Notes: generated by a model not told the origin, from the letters alone. Numbered from the stretch's first letter, positions 39,982 to 48,635 are shown. The stretch is DNA of 64,000 bases from Micromonospora sp. WMMD1120 (GCF_029626235.1 NZ_JARUBO010000005.1:3070501-3134500); one strand, 5' to 3'. Numbers and translations: made by a program.

Positions 39982-42900
39982 ATGACCGTGCTGCCGAGTC
40001 CCATTCCGCATCCCCTCGACCTCGCGCCCTGGGACGTGCCCGGCTGGATCTACGAAGCCCTCGACTGGGTGATCGGCGTGCAGTGGCCGGAGGGCGACGA
40101 ACGGGCCGTCTGGGACGTCGCCGACCAGTGGTACGCGGTCGCCTCGGTGCTCGCCGGTCCACGGGCCGACGCCGCCGCGGCCGCCACCGAGGTGCGCAGT
40201 GGGTACGGGGGTGTCGGCGCTGTCGACGCGGCGTTCGAGGCGGCCTGGCGGGCGATCGCCGACGGTGACGACGCTCCGCTGCCCGTCCTGCTCGCCATCA
40301 CCGCCGACCTGGGCCGAATGGCCGAGGAGTGCGGCTGCGACATCGAGGGCGCCAAGCTGGAAGTCTGGATCGAGCTGGGCATCCTGGTCATCGAGCTGCT
40401 CTCCGTGGCGGTTGCCGCGGTGCTGACGGCCGGCGCCGCCACCCCGGCCGCCGGCGCGGCGATCACCGCGACACGGCTGCTGGTCCAGCAGATCTTCCGG
40501 CGTCTGATCGGTCAACTGGCCGGCAAGTCCCTCAAACACGGGCTCAAGGAGGCCGGCGAGCGGGCCGCCAAGGAGGTCGCCCGCGGTGGCGTACGCGGCC
40601 TCGCGAAGCGGGCCACCCGCGAAGGGCTGGAGGAGGCCGCCGAGGAGGCCGGCGTCACCCTGGCCACCCAGGCGTACCAGAACTCCACCGGACGGGCCCA
40701 CGGCCTGGACGTGGCCGATCTCGGCACCTCGGCGGTCGGCGGGCTCGCCGGCGGGGCGGTCGCGCCGCTGGCCGGGCTGGGCCGGCACGCGAGCGGGCGC
40801 GCGGCGAAGGTGGGGGAACACCTCGGGCGGGAGATGACCGGCGAGGCGCTTGCGGACACCGCCGCCAGCCTCGCCACCGGCTCGGGCCTGACCTCTGTGG
40901 AGGACGTCGCCCGGGCCGCCGCGTCCGGAGCCACCGGTTCGGCCACCGCCCAGACCGACCACGCGTTACGCGCCCGGCTCGACGCGCAGGCCGACGCCCT
41001 CGCCGGCCCTCACGGCAGCGGCCCCGCGCTGCCGTCGGTGGCGACCCTCGCGGGCGATCCGACGATCGCGGTCGCCGGAACGACGCCCGCGGCGGGTGGC
41101 TCGTCCTCCGGGGCGGCGGATGGCGCGGCGTACTCGGCGGGCGGCGCGGCGGCTTTCGCGGGTGGAGCGGCGTCATCGACGGGTGGAGCGGCGGCTTCGG
41201 TGGACCTTACCGGTCCGGGGGTGGAGTCGTCGGCGGTGGCGTTCGCCAATGGGTCGGCCCCCGTCCGGGAGGTGGCGTCCGGTGGGCCGGCGCCGGGTGT
41301 TACCGGGCCCGGGTCGGGCGGTGGCACGTCGCCGGACCAGCAAGGGTCGTCCGGCGGCCCAGCGTCGCCGTCCCTCGGCGCCTCGCCGTCCCCCGGCGTC
41401 GAGCCGTTCCCCGGTGTCGAGCCGTCTCCTGGCGCGTCGCCGTCGCCCGAGGGCGGGCTGGGCGCGGTGTCGCCGCCTGCGCGCACATCCGATGCCACGC
41501 TCTCGCCGGCGTCCGCCGGTGATCCGACGTTGTCGGCGGTGGCAGCCGATCCGCGGCCTTCGCCGGTGGCTGCTCCCGTGGCCGGGGCCGGCGAAGCGGG
41601 CGGCGCGCCGGCCACCACGGCCGCGCCGCCGGGACATGCCGGCTACCCGTCGTACGCCAACACGCCCGGCCCGACCGCCTGGGCCACCCCGGCGACGCCG
41701 ACGACCGGCCCCGGCCCGACCCCGCCGGTGACCGCCACCGCACCGCTCATCGGGCGGCACGCGGCGCCGGCCCTTGTGCCGAACCGCGAGGCGTCGGTGC
41801 CCGAGCAGCGGGCCCGGGGTCGGGCGACGGTCCCCGTCGACGTGACGGCGTTCGGTGACCGGTCGGTTCCCGAGACCGACGACTGGTATGCGGCGCAGTG
41901 GGCCGCCGCCGCCGAGGCCGCCGAGCGGCGGCGCTACCAGGACCACTACGAGGCGCAGCGGCTCGGGTTCGAGACCGTCCGCCGGCAGTCCGAGGCCACC
42001 CGGTTGCGCACCCGGGCCGCCGAGCACGACCGCAGAGCCGTCGAGTACGCCGCCTACGCCCGGCAGTTGCAGCAGGCCGGTCGCCAGCAGTGGGCCGACG
42101 GCTGGCAGCGTGCCGCGGAGGCCGAGGTCCGCGCGTACACCCAATGGGTTGAACTGGCGGACGCGGTGCTGGCCGGCACCACCGCGCCGACCGTCGTGGA
42201 CCTCGGCCCCGCGACGTTCGAGCACGCCAACCGGGACGTCGGCGCGCTCGCGCTCGGCGCGGTCGAGACCGCCGGGCCGTCCCGGCTCACCGGCGACGAC
42301 GGGCCGCCGCCGATCGACGACTCGCGGCCGTACGGCCGACCCGGAGGACTCCGCCCACCGTTGGCCCTGCACCAGGTCGACGTGGAACGGCAGGTGCCCC
42401 GGGAGCCGGACGGCACCGTCCGGCGTACCGCCGATCCCCGGCAGGGCGGGTGGTTCCGGCTGCTGAACGACGGCGGTCCCGCCGCCGACGCCACCCGGGG
42501 CATCAACTGTCTGGACTGCACTCTGTCCCTGTTCGAGACCTGGGTGCACGGCCGGCCCCGGGTGTCCGCGCCGCGTACCTTCGACGGCTACCTGGACGGT
42601 GACATCCGGCGTCCGATCCGCGGCGAGGCGGGCGGTCCGGGCCGGGTGGAGGACGTGACCGGTGGGCGTTTCCAACGCCTCCTCGCCCCGCCGCCGGGCC
42701 AGCGTCTGGGCGCCGAGCAGGCGCGGCAGGCCGCCGACCGGGGTTACCGCAACCTGCACGACCAACTGCTGCTGGGCGGCCACGGCAGTTACGCGTTCCT
42801 GGTCACCGAGTGGCCGCACGGCGGTTCGCACGCCTGGGTGGCGCTCAACCAGAACGGCACGGTCCTCTACCTGGACCCGCAGAACGGAGTGATCCGGGAC

Positions 42901-44316
42901 CGGCCGCTGTACCCGGACGTGGTCGGCATCGACGCGTTGGTGCTGGGCGGGGACGGCCGCCCCATGCCACTCGGCGGGCTGCCCCGCGGCCGGTTCAGCG
43001 AACGACCCGACCTGCCGGAACACCCGCCCACGCAGGACGACGGTGGCCACGGCGACCCGTACGTCAATCGGATGCACCTGCTGTTGGACGGTCCGGGCTC
43101 GGCGTCGATGCCACCGGACGCGGAGGGTCGGGACCCGGCCCCCGACGGAGACCCGGAGCGACCCTCGGCGCTCGACGATTCCGGTCGGCTCCTCACACGG
43201 GCCAACAGCCTGGACGACGTCTTCGCGGCCGGGCTGACTCCCGCCGAGTTCGCGGCCGCGGTCGACCCGGCCACCCTCCGCCGGTTGGTGCCTGCCCTCG
43301 ATGAGTCGTCGGCACGGGACCTCGCGGCGATGTTCCACGACCTCCAGGTTCGGGACATGCTCGACCGGGCCCGGCGGGAGCCGCCAGCGAACGAGCCGAA
43401 CCTGGCCGAGAACGTCGTCCGGCAGGTGGTGCGGCACCCGGACCTGGCGCGCATCATCCTGGCCACGCCCGAACTCGCGCGGTCGCTGACCGCCCGTCCG
43501 CTGACCCTGTATCACCTGGCCAGCCACCCGCAGGCCATCGACGTACTGGCCGAGGTGCTGGACGACGTCGCCCACCAGGAGGCGGACACAGAGCCGGTCC
43601 CTCGGGAGGTACCGAAGCCTGCGCCGACACCTCTCACCGAGGAGCAGTTGCGGATCAGCGCCGGCATTTCCGTGCGTCGAGGACCGGTCACTCAGGCCGG
43701 TTTCGATCCCGACCGACGCGACGACGCTGCCTACCGGAGGCGCTACCTCGACAATCTCTACTCAGCGGCAGTAGAGGCTCAGGCGGATCTGAATCAACTT
43801 GCGGTCTCCCTGGCCGAGGCTGATGGCAGACGCGTCGGAGAGCCGGGCTGGCGCTCACAGCCCAAGGACCGCCGTCGAGCCGAGGACAAGGTCGCCAAAA
43901 ACCAGGGCGACGCGTCGAAACTGCTCGACCTCGCTGCCGCCAAGGTGGAGTTCCGCACCCTCGACGACCTCTACGCCGCTCTCCGACGGGTCACCGATCA
44001 GCCGGGCATTATGGTGGTGAGCTTTGAGGACCGGTTCGTCTCACCTATGAGCAGCGGCTACCGGGACGTGCAGTTCGTGCTGCGTACGAGAAACGGGCAC
44101 CTGGCGGAATTCCGCTTACACTTGGCCGCTCTTGACGCCGTCGCAGTCTGGGAGCATGTGCTTTACGAGGTGCGACGTGACGTGGAGGCGCTTGCCGAAG
44201 CCGAGGGCCGGGCGTTGACGCGGCGCGAGCGAGCGATCACCGACGGCATTCGCCTGCGTGAACAGAAGTTGTTCTGGGAGGCGTTGCAGTCAACTCTTGA
44301 GGGGGAGCCCAGATGA
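39982..44316 (+). CDS. Giant polymorphic toxin with Tox-PL and RelA/SpoT-like domains
   Basis: A 1444-residue effector. Residues 1-300 are a WXG100-like/CpnT-type N-terminus (VPGWIYEALDWVIGVQWPEG) with a hydrophobic helix near 135-160. Residues 330-640 are a Pro/Ala/Gly/Ser linker. A coiled segment spans 640-740. Residues 830-1000 are a papain-fold Tox-PL glutamine-deamidase domain: C843 (INCLDC), H950 (SHAWVAL) and D965 (YLDPQNG) form the triad. Residues 1225-1444 are helical, with VVSFEDRFVSPMSSGYRDVQ and AEFRLHL, close to RelA/SpoT synthetase motifs (ExQ is E-F-R here). GC drops in this tip, and it has a rare TTA codon at 44116. The immunity candidate overlaps by ATGA. Confidence 0.85.
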   Translation: MTVLPSPIPHPLDLAPWDVPGWIYEALDWVIGVQWPEGDERAVWDVADQWYAVASVLAGPRADAAAAATEVRSGYGGVGAVDAAFEAAWRAIADGDDAPLPVLLAITADLGRMAEECGCDIEGAKLEVWIELGILVIELLSVAVAAVLTAGAATPAAGAAITATRLLVQQIFRRLIGQLAGKSLKHGLKEAGERAAKEVARGGVRGLAKRATREGLEEAAEEAGVTLATQAYQNSTGRAHGLDVADLGTSAVGGLAGGAVAPLAGLGRHASGRAAKVGEHLGREMTGEALADTAASLATGSGLTSVEDVARAAASGATGSATAQTDHALRARLDAQADALAGPHGSGPALPSVATLAGDPTIAVAGTTPAAGGSSSGAADGAAYSAGGAAAFAGGAASSTGGAAASVDLTGPGVESSAVAFANGSAPVREVASGGPAPGVTGPGSGGGTSPDQQGSSGGPASPSLGASPSPGVEPFPGVEPSPGASPSPEGGLGAVSPPARTSDATLSPASAGDPTLSAVAADPRPSPVAAPVAGAGEAGGAPATTAAPPGHAGYPSYANTPGPTAWATPATPTTGPGPTPPVTATAPLIGRHAAPALVPNREASVPEQRARGRATVPVDVTAFGDRSVPETDDWYAAQWAAAAEAAERRRYQDHYEAQRLGFETVRRQSEATRLRTRAAEHDRRAVEYAAYARQLQQAGRQQWADGWQRAAEAEVRAYTQWVELADAVLAGTTAPTVVDLGPATFEHANRDVGALALGAVETAGPSRLTGDDGPPPIDDSRPYGRPGGLRPPLALHQVDVERQVPREPDGTVRRTADPRQGGWFRLLNDGGPAADATRGINCLDCTLSLFETWVHGRPRVSAPRTFDGYLDGDIRRPIRGEAGGPGRVEDVTGGRFQRLLAPPPGQRLGAEQARQAADRGYRNLHDQLLLGGHGSYAFLVTEWPHGGSHAWVALNQNGTVLYLDPQNGVIRDRPLYPDVVGIDALVLGGDGRPMPLGGLPRGRFSERPDLPEHPPTQDDGGHGDPYVNRMHLLLDGPGSASMPPDAEGRDPAPDGDPERPSALDDSGRLLTRANSLDDVFAAGLTPAEFAAAVDPATLRRLVPALDESSARDLAAMFHDLQVRDMLDRARREPPANEPNLAENVVRQVVRHPDLARIILATPELARSLTARPLTLYHLASHPQAIDVLAEVLDDVAHQEADTEPVPREVPKPAPTPLTEEQLRISAGISVRRGPVTQAGFDPDRRDDAAYRRRYLDNLYSAAVEAQADLNQLAVSLAEADGRRVGEPGWRSQPKDRRRAEDKVAKNQGDASKLLDLAAAKVEFRTLDDLYAALRRVTDQPGIMVVSFEDRFVSPMSSGYRDVQFVLRTRNGHLAEFRLHLAALDAVAVWEHVLYEVRRDVEALAEAEGRALTRRERAITDGIRLREQKLFWEALQSTLEGEPR

Positions 44317-44753
44317 CCGAGATGCCTGGCCTGATACTCCCCTCCTACTACCTCTACTACCAATCGCCTGTGAAGATCGTCGAGACGCCCGAAGGTGGCG
44401 CCAGAGTATGGCGAGTCTCCATCGACTCCGGCGGTTGGCACGAGAAGAACGACATCTTCGTCGAGATCACGCTGGGTGTCGGAGGGGATATCTTTAGCCG
44501 CAGCGCCGAGGACTTCGTTCAGGAGGTGGAGGCGTTCCGCGCCTTTCACCTCAAGGGCGAAGGGCCGATCTTCGCCCTCTACGAGACGGTGCGCGGGATC
44601 GAGAGCCAGGCGGACGCGGAGGGGCGTCGCGAAACGCCGCGCGAGCAGGCGTTGATTCGCGGGATTCGGCAGCGGACGTTCGTCATGTTCGAGGAGGAGC
44701 TGCGCGCGGCCGGTGATCCCGGTGCGGACCCCGACATCGCCAGAGCGGCGTGA
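44313..44753 (+). CDS. Putative immunity protein for the toxin tip
   Basis: A 146-residue protein of unknown family, translationally coupled to the toxin (ATGA). Residues 1-80 look beta-rich and acidic (VWRVSIDSGGWHEKNDIFVE). Residues 89-131 (FALYETVRGIESQADAEGRR then TPREQALIRGIRQR) closely match the toxin's last 50 residues (VLYEVRRDVEALAEAEGRAL then TRRERAITDGIRLR). Immunity is inferred from position and the low GC shared with the toxin tip. It could instead be a detached fragment of a related effector tail, or a chaperone. Confidence 0.6.
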   Translation: MTEMPGLILPSYYLYYQSPVKIVETPEGGARVWRVSIDSGGWHEKNDIFVEITLGVGGDIFSRSAEDFVQEVEAFRAFHLKGEGPIFALYETVRGIESQADAEGRRETPREQALIRGIRQRTFVMFEEELRAAGDPGADPDIARAA

Positions 44754-44872
44754 GGCTGCTCCGCGTCGAAGAGCTGAAGCCGGATGTCCGACGGCAGGTG
44801 GTCGGGGTGGGCTACGCCCTGCGCCGGGGATGGCGTCCTCGGACGGTGGTGAGGGCTGAATACCATCGACGG

Positions 44873-45118
44873 ATGGGCAAAGTCGGTTCGCGCAGCACCA
44901 ACTCCAACCTCTGGGCCTGGCCGGCCGGCATCCTCATCGGCCTGGCGATCGGCATCCCCGTGTTCGGTGGGACCGGTGGTGTGGCCTTCGGTGTGGCGCT
45001 CGGCATCGCCTTCGCGGGCGCCTTCGGCGCGTTCGGGCGGCGCCGCTCCGGTGGCGAGCCGGCCGAGGATGCTCCGGTTGCGGGGGATGGCGTCGTCGAT
45101 GACGCGCCCCGAGGGTGA
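44873..45118 (+). CDS. Small glycine-rich membrane protein
   Basis: An 81-residue protein. Residues 14-55 hold two closely spaced hydrophobic segments with Gly-zipper spacing (LIGLAIGIPVFGGTGGVAFG, VALGIAFAGAFGAF). A short acidic tail follows. The frame is open upstream to GTG 44750, where it would overlap the immunity stop (GTGA). That 41-codon extension has moderate third-position GC and cannot be excluded. ATG 44873 is preferred because the membrane domain starts right after it. Its stop is inside palindrome D1. Function unknown. Confidence 0.65.
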   Translation: MGKVGSRSTNSNLWAWPAGILIGLAIGIPVFGGTGGVAFGVALGIAFAGAFGAFGRRRSGGEPAEDAPVAGDGVVDDAPRG

Positions 45119-45193
45119 TCAACTCGGCTTTCTTGATGTCGGGGCATCCGAACGCGAAGGATAGGCCGGTTTCCATGAAGCCGAGTGGATCAC
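45115..45193. repeat. 79-bp repeat (family C/D), copy D1
   Basis: A 79-nt repeat with GTGATC at one end and GATCAC at the other. The arms ACTCGGCTT and AAGCCGAGT pair. It includes the stop of the small membrane gene and the possible ATG (45175) of endonuclease V. It differs from D2 at only a handful of positions. Confidence 0.95.
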
Positions 45194-45903
45194 AGCAGGC
45201 GCGGGCGCTTGTGTTCGCGCCGGGGAGTGTCGCCGAGGCGATGGCCGTACAGGAGGAATTGCGGCCGTTGGTCGACCTGGTGGGACCCGGGCCCCGCTCG
45301 CCCGCGACGGTGGCCGGCCTCGACGTGGCGTACGCCGAGGGTGGTGACCTGCTGGCGGCGGCCGTCACGGTGCTGGATGCCCGGACGTTGGCGGTGGTGG
45401 ACTCGGCGGTGAGTGTGGGTCGGCCGGCGTTCGGCTACGTGCCGGGGTTGTTCGCCTTCCGGGAGCTGCCCGCGTTGCTCGGTGCGCTCGGCCGCCTGAG
45501 GACCGTGCCGGAGCTGCTGGTCTGCGACGGGCACGGGTTGGCCCACCCGCGCCGCTTCGGGCTCGCCTGTCACCTCGGAGTGGTCACCGGGCTACCCGCG
45601 CTCGGGGTGGGCAAGACGCCGCTGGTCGGGACGTGGGATGAGCCGCCCGTCGAGCGGGGTGGCTGGTCGCCGTTGCGTGACGGTGGTGACGTGGTCGGGC
45701 GGGTGGTGCGTACCCGGGACGGGGTGCGGCCGGTCTTCGTCAGCGTCGGCCATCGGATGAGCCTGGAGAACGCTACCGCCCAGGTGCTCGCGCTGACCCC
45801 ACGCTTCCGGTTGCCGGAGACCACCCGTAGCGCCGACCGACTCTGCCGCGACACCCTAGCCAACGCGCAGACCGGCGCGGGATCAGGCGAGGAGCGTGCG
45901 TGA
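45175..45903 (+). CDS. nfi: Deoxyribonuclease V (endonuclease V)
   Basis: A 242-residue (maximum) repair nuclease that nicks DNA next to deoxyinosine. The core has VAGLDVAYAEGGDLLAAAVT (first Asp of the metal site), FGYVPGLFAFRELPALLGAL (PYIP-type wedge), VCDGHGLAHPRRFGLACHLG (second acidic and His) and PALGVGKTPLVG. The end VGHRMSLENATAQVLAL and LPETTRSADRL is typical. The frame passes through repeat D1. Starts at 45175, GTG 45211 or ATG 45241 are all possible; 45241 gives the usual length. It is bracketed by two copies of a 79-bp repeat, so the gene sits as a cassette. Confidence 0.93.
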   Translation: MKPSGSQQARALVFAPGSVAEAMAVQEELRPLVDLVGPGPRSPATVAGLDVAYAEGGDLLAAAVTVLDARTLAVVDSAVSVGRPAFGYVPGLFAFRELPALLGALGRLRTVPELLVCDGHGLAHPRRFGLACHLGVVTGLPALGVGKTPLVGTWDEPPVERGGWSPLRDGGDVVGRVVRTRDGVRPVFVSVGHRMSLENATAQVLALTPRFRLPETTRSADRLCRDTLANAQTGAGSGEERA

Positions 45904-45978
45904 TCGACTCGGCTTTCTTGATGTCGGGGCATCCGAACGCGGGGGATAGGCCGGTTTCCATGAAGCCGAGTCGACCAC
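45900..45978. repeat. 79-bp repeat (family C/D), copy D2
   Basis: A second 79-nt copy begins at the nfi stop. It reads CGACTCGG...CCGAGTCGACCAC where D1 has CAACTCGG...CCGAGTGGATCAC, and GCGGGGGATAGG where D1 has GCGAAGGATAGG. From 45979 to the next gene (46142) the gap holds a TAGCCT -10 at 46097-46102 and a GAGAACGGCGAGG leader. Confidence 0.95.
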
Positions 45979-46141
45979 CGCGAGGGCGGGCCGGGGCGGA
46001 CCGGGGTCGGGCCGGGGCCGGACAGGACCGGCGGTAAACCGTAACGCCGCACACATGCCGGCCGCTCTATGACCGGTGCGGTGGGTGACGCGGTAGTAGC
46101 CTGGCCGGCGGACCCCACCCGGGAGAACGGCGAGGTTAATC

Positions 46142-47179
46142 ATGACAGTGCGTCGACGCGCGGCACGGCTCGCGGCGGTCTGCGGTCTGGCGGCCGGCCT
46201 TGTGGTGCTCGGCGCGTCCCCGGCGCTGGCCGACGAGGACTCGGTCCGGGTGGGCGCGGCCAGCAGCTTCGCCGCCGGTGGCTCCGCGCAGGGGGTGAAC
46301 GTCGCGGTGCGCAAGCGCACCGACGGGTGCGTCCTGCTGCGTACCGCGTTGGGTCTCCGCCTGGAGGGTCTTCGGCCGGAGCAGGTGACGGTCCAGGTCA
46401 ACTCGGGCGGTCGCTGGTTCCCGGTGCCGGTCAGCGGCGGTTCCGGCAGTGTGGCCACCGCGCAGACCTCACCCAGCAAGCCGACCCTGTGCAAGGGTAA
46501 GGGCATCACGGTGCGTTACCGGGTGGCGTTCGCCGAGGGGGCTCCGGGTGGTCGTCTGGTCGTCACCGGCGCCGGGATGAGCGCGCTCGGCCAGGAGTTG
46601 GGTCGGGGCACCGACGCGGCGCGGGTGACCGGGGCGCGGGTCAGTCCGTCGCCGAGCCGGACGCCGTCCCCGACGCCGACCCCTACCGAGTCCGCCGCGG
46701 CTGACGAGGCGGTCGACCCGGCGGCGCTGACTGCCGTGTCCAGCGCACCGGACACCACGCCGGCAGCCGCCCAATCGTCTGGAGGAGGGTCGCCGGTGAT
46801 GTACTTCGGCATCGTGCTGGTCGCGGTCGGGTTGCTGCTCATCGTGCTGCTCGTTCGTCGTTCCCGCCAGGACCGTAATCCGTCCGACCAGGCTCCCGAC
46901 GTGGTGGCGGGCAACCCCGGTGGCACCACCTACCGCGCCGGCGGCGGGTCGCCGACCGTGCCCGGTCGCCCCGGCCAGGTGTACGGGCAGCAGCAACCGC
47001 CCACGCCAGGTTGGGGTGCGGTGCCCGCTCCCCGGTCGGCCGCCGGTGGGGTCTACGGCACCCGTCCGGGCGGTCCCGTCGCTCCGCCGGAGGCGACCCA
47101 GCAGATGCCGGGGCGCCCGGACGAGCCGCCGGCCGACAACGGGGGGCACACCGTGTTCATTCCCCGGCTCCCCGGCTGA
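46142..47179 (+). CDS. Secreted, membrane-anchored wall protein with Ser/Pro-rich linker
   Basis: A 345-residue protein. Residues 1-30 are a signal peptide with the cut near ALADEDS. An extracellular domain (31-160) contains two Cys (CVLLRTAL, TLCKGKGI) that may pair. A Ser/Pro/Thr linker (165-220) follows, then a membrane helix at about 222-242 (MYFGIVLVAVGLLLIVLLV) and a Gly/Pro/Gln-rich cytoplasmic tail. The tail resembles that of the 14.8-kb membrane gene. No family is claimed. It lies directly before manB, separated by 70 nt with a TAGGCT promoter. It is probably an envelope structural or sensing protein. Confidence 0.8.
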   Translation: MTVRRRAARLAAVCGLAAGLVVLGASPALADEDSVRVGAASSFAAGGSAQGVNVAVRKRTDGCVLLRTALGLRLEGLRPEQVTVQVNSGGRWFPVPVSGGSGSVATAQTSPSKPTLCKGKGITVRYRVAFAEGAPGGRLVVTGAGMSALGQELGRGTDAARVTGARVSPSPSRTPSPTPTPTESAAADEAVDPAALTAVSSAPDTTPAAAQSSGGGSPVMYFGIVLVAVGLLLIVLLVRRSRQDRNPSDQAPDVVAGNPGGTTYRAGGGSPTVPGRPGQVYGQQQPPTPGWGAVPAPRSAAGGVYGTRPGGPVAPPEATQQMPGRPDEPPADNGGHTVFIPRLPG

Positions 47180-47204
47180 GCGGGGCGCGAACCGGCCCCT
47201 CCGT

Positions 47205-47210
47205 TAGGCT
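47205..47210 (+). promoter_or_regulatory. -10 hexamer of manB
   Basis: TAGGCT at 47205-47210 would start transcription near 47217. The leader of about 33 nt contains AAGGAG before GTG 47250. Confidence 0.45.
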
Positions 47211-47249
47211 CAGGATCGGTGTCTAACCTGCGGCCAAGGAGCGGAACAC

Positions 47250-48635
47250 GTGACTGATCTGTCCCAGATCGTGAAGGCGTACGACGTCCGAGGGACGGTG
47301 CCGGACCAGTGGGACGAACGGGTCGCCGAGGCGCTGGGCGCCGCCTTCACTCAGTTGCTCAACTCCACCGACGAGCCGGGCGACGCGGTTGTCATCGGCC
47401 ACGACATGCGGGCCACCTCGCCCGCCCTGGCCGCCGCGTTCGCCGACGGGGTCCGCGCGGAGGGCCGCGCGGTCATCGAGATCGGGCTCGCCTCCACGGA
47501 CCTGCTCTACTACGCCTCCGGCTCGCTGGACCTGCCCGGCGCGATGTTCACCGCCAGCCACAACCCCGCTCAGTACAACGGCATCAAGATGTGCCGCTCC
47601 GGCGCCCGGCCGATCGGTCAGGAGAGCGGCCTGGCCGAGATCCGGGAGCGGGCCCAGGCCCTGCTCGACGCCGGCGAGGCCCGCCCGGCTGGTACGCCGA
47701 CCCGGCCCGCCGAGCGGCGTGACCTGCTTCCCGACTACGCCGGCTACCTGCGCAAGCTCGTCGACCTATCCGGCATCCGGCCGCTGAAGGTCGTCGTCGA
47801 CGCCGGCAACGGCATGGGCGGCTTCACCGTCCCGACGGTGCTGGGTGACGCGGCGCTGTCGCCGCTGCCCCTGGAGATCGTGCCGCTCTACTTCGAGTTG
47901 GACGGCAGCTTCCCCAACCACGAGGCCAACCCCCTGGACCCGGCGAACCTGGTCGACCTCCAGCGCGCCGTGGTCGAGCACGGGGCCGACATCGGCCTGG
48001 CTTTCGACGGTGACGCGGACCGGTGCTTCGTGGTGGACGAGCGCGGTGAGCCGGTCTCGCCGTCGGCGATCACCGCCCTCGTCGCCGCGCGTGAGCTGGC
48101 CAAGCACCCGGGTTCCACGGTGATCCACGGCCTGATCACCTCCAGTGCGGTCGCGGAGATCATCCGTGAGCACGGCGGGCAGCCGGTCGTCGCCCGGGTC
48201 GGGCACTCCTTCATCAAGGCCGAGATGGCCCGCACCAACGCGGTCTTCGGCGGCGAGCACTCCGCGCACTACTACTTCCGGGACTTCTGGTTCGCCGACA
48301 CGGGCATGCTCGCCGCCATGCACACGCTGGCCGCCCTGGGCGAGCAGTCGCTGCCGCTCTCCGCGTTGGCCGGTGAGTACGAGCGCTACGTCGCCTCCGG
48401 CGAGATCAACTCGACGGTGGTCGACCAGGCGGCGGCGGTGGCGGAGGTGCGCGCCGCGTACCCCGACGCGGAGGCCGACGAGATGGACGGCCTGACGCTG
48501 CGTTTCCCCGATGGCGCCTGGTTCAACCTGCGCGCCTCCAACACGGAGCCGTTGCTGCGGCTCAACGTCGAGGCACCCACCCGCGACCGGATGGTCTCGC
48601 TCCGGGACGACGTGCTCGACCGCGTTCGCCGATAA
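47250..48635 (+). CDS. manB: Phosphomannomutase/phosphoglucomutase
   Basis: A 461-residue alpha-D-phosphohexomutase that interconverts mannose-6-phosphate and mannose-1-phosphate, feeding ManC. The phosphoserine loop is TASHNPAQYNGIKM with S103. The metal loop DGDADRCFVVDERGE is near residue 250, the sugar-binding loop GGEHSAHYYFRDF near 335, and the phosphate loop RASNTEPLLRLNVEAP near 430. Domain order is complete. Together with manA and manC it makes GDP-mannose. It is first in a tight gene series with the Trm112-like and SIS genes. The neighbour to the left should be DUF3499, but 23 kb of accessory DNA intervenes. Confidence 0.95.
   Translation: MTDLSQIVKAYDVRGTVPDQWDERVAEALGAAFTQLLNSTDEPGDAVVIGHDMRATSPALAAAFADGVRAEGRAVIEIGLASTDLLYYASGSLDLPGAMFTASHNPAQYNGIKMCRSGARPIGQESGLAEIRERAQALLDAGEARPAGTPTRPAERRDLLPDYAGYLRKLVDLSGIRPLKVVVDAGNGMGGFTVPTVLGDAALSPLPLEIVPLYFELDGSFPNHEANPLDPANLVDLQRAVVEHGADIGLAFDGDADRCFVVDERGEPVSPSAITALVAARELAKHPGSTVIHGLITSSAVAEIIREHGGQPVVARVGHSFIKAEMARTNAVFGGEHSAHYYFRDFWFADTGMLAAMHTLAALGEQSLPLSALAGEYERYVASGEINSTVVDQAAAVAEVRAAYPDAEADEMDGLTLRFPDGAWFNLRASNTEPLLRLNVEAPTRDRMVSLRDDVLDRVRR

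Noticed and set aside
45979..46141. Short gene between nfi and the secreted protein
   Set aside because: No start with ribosome site or coding bias; the sequence holds promoter and leader only.
24079..47249. Integrative element with att sites
   Set aside because: No integrase, tRNA or flanking direct repeat at both ends was found by eye.
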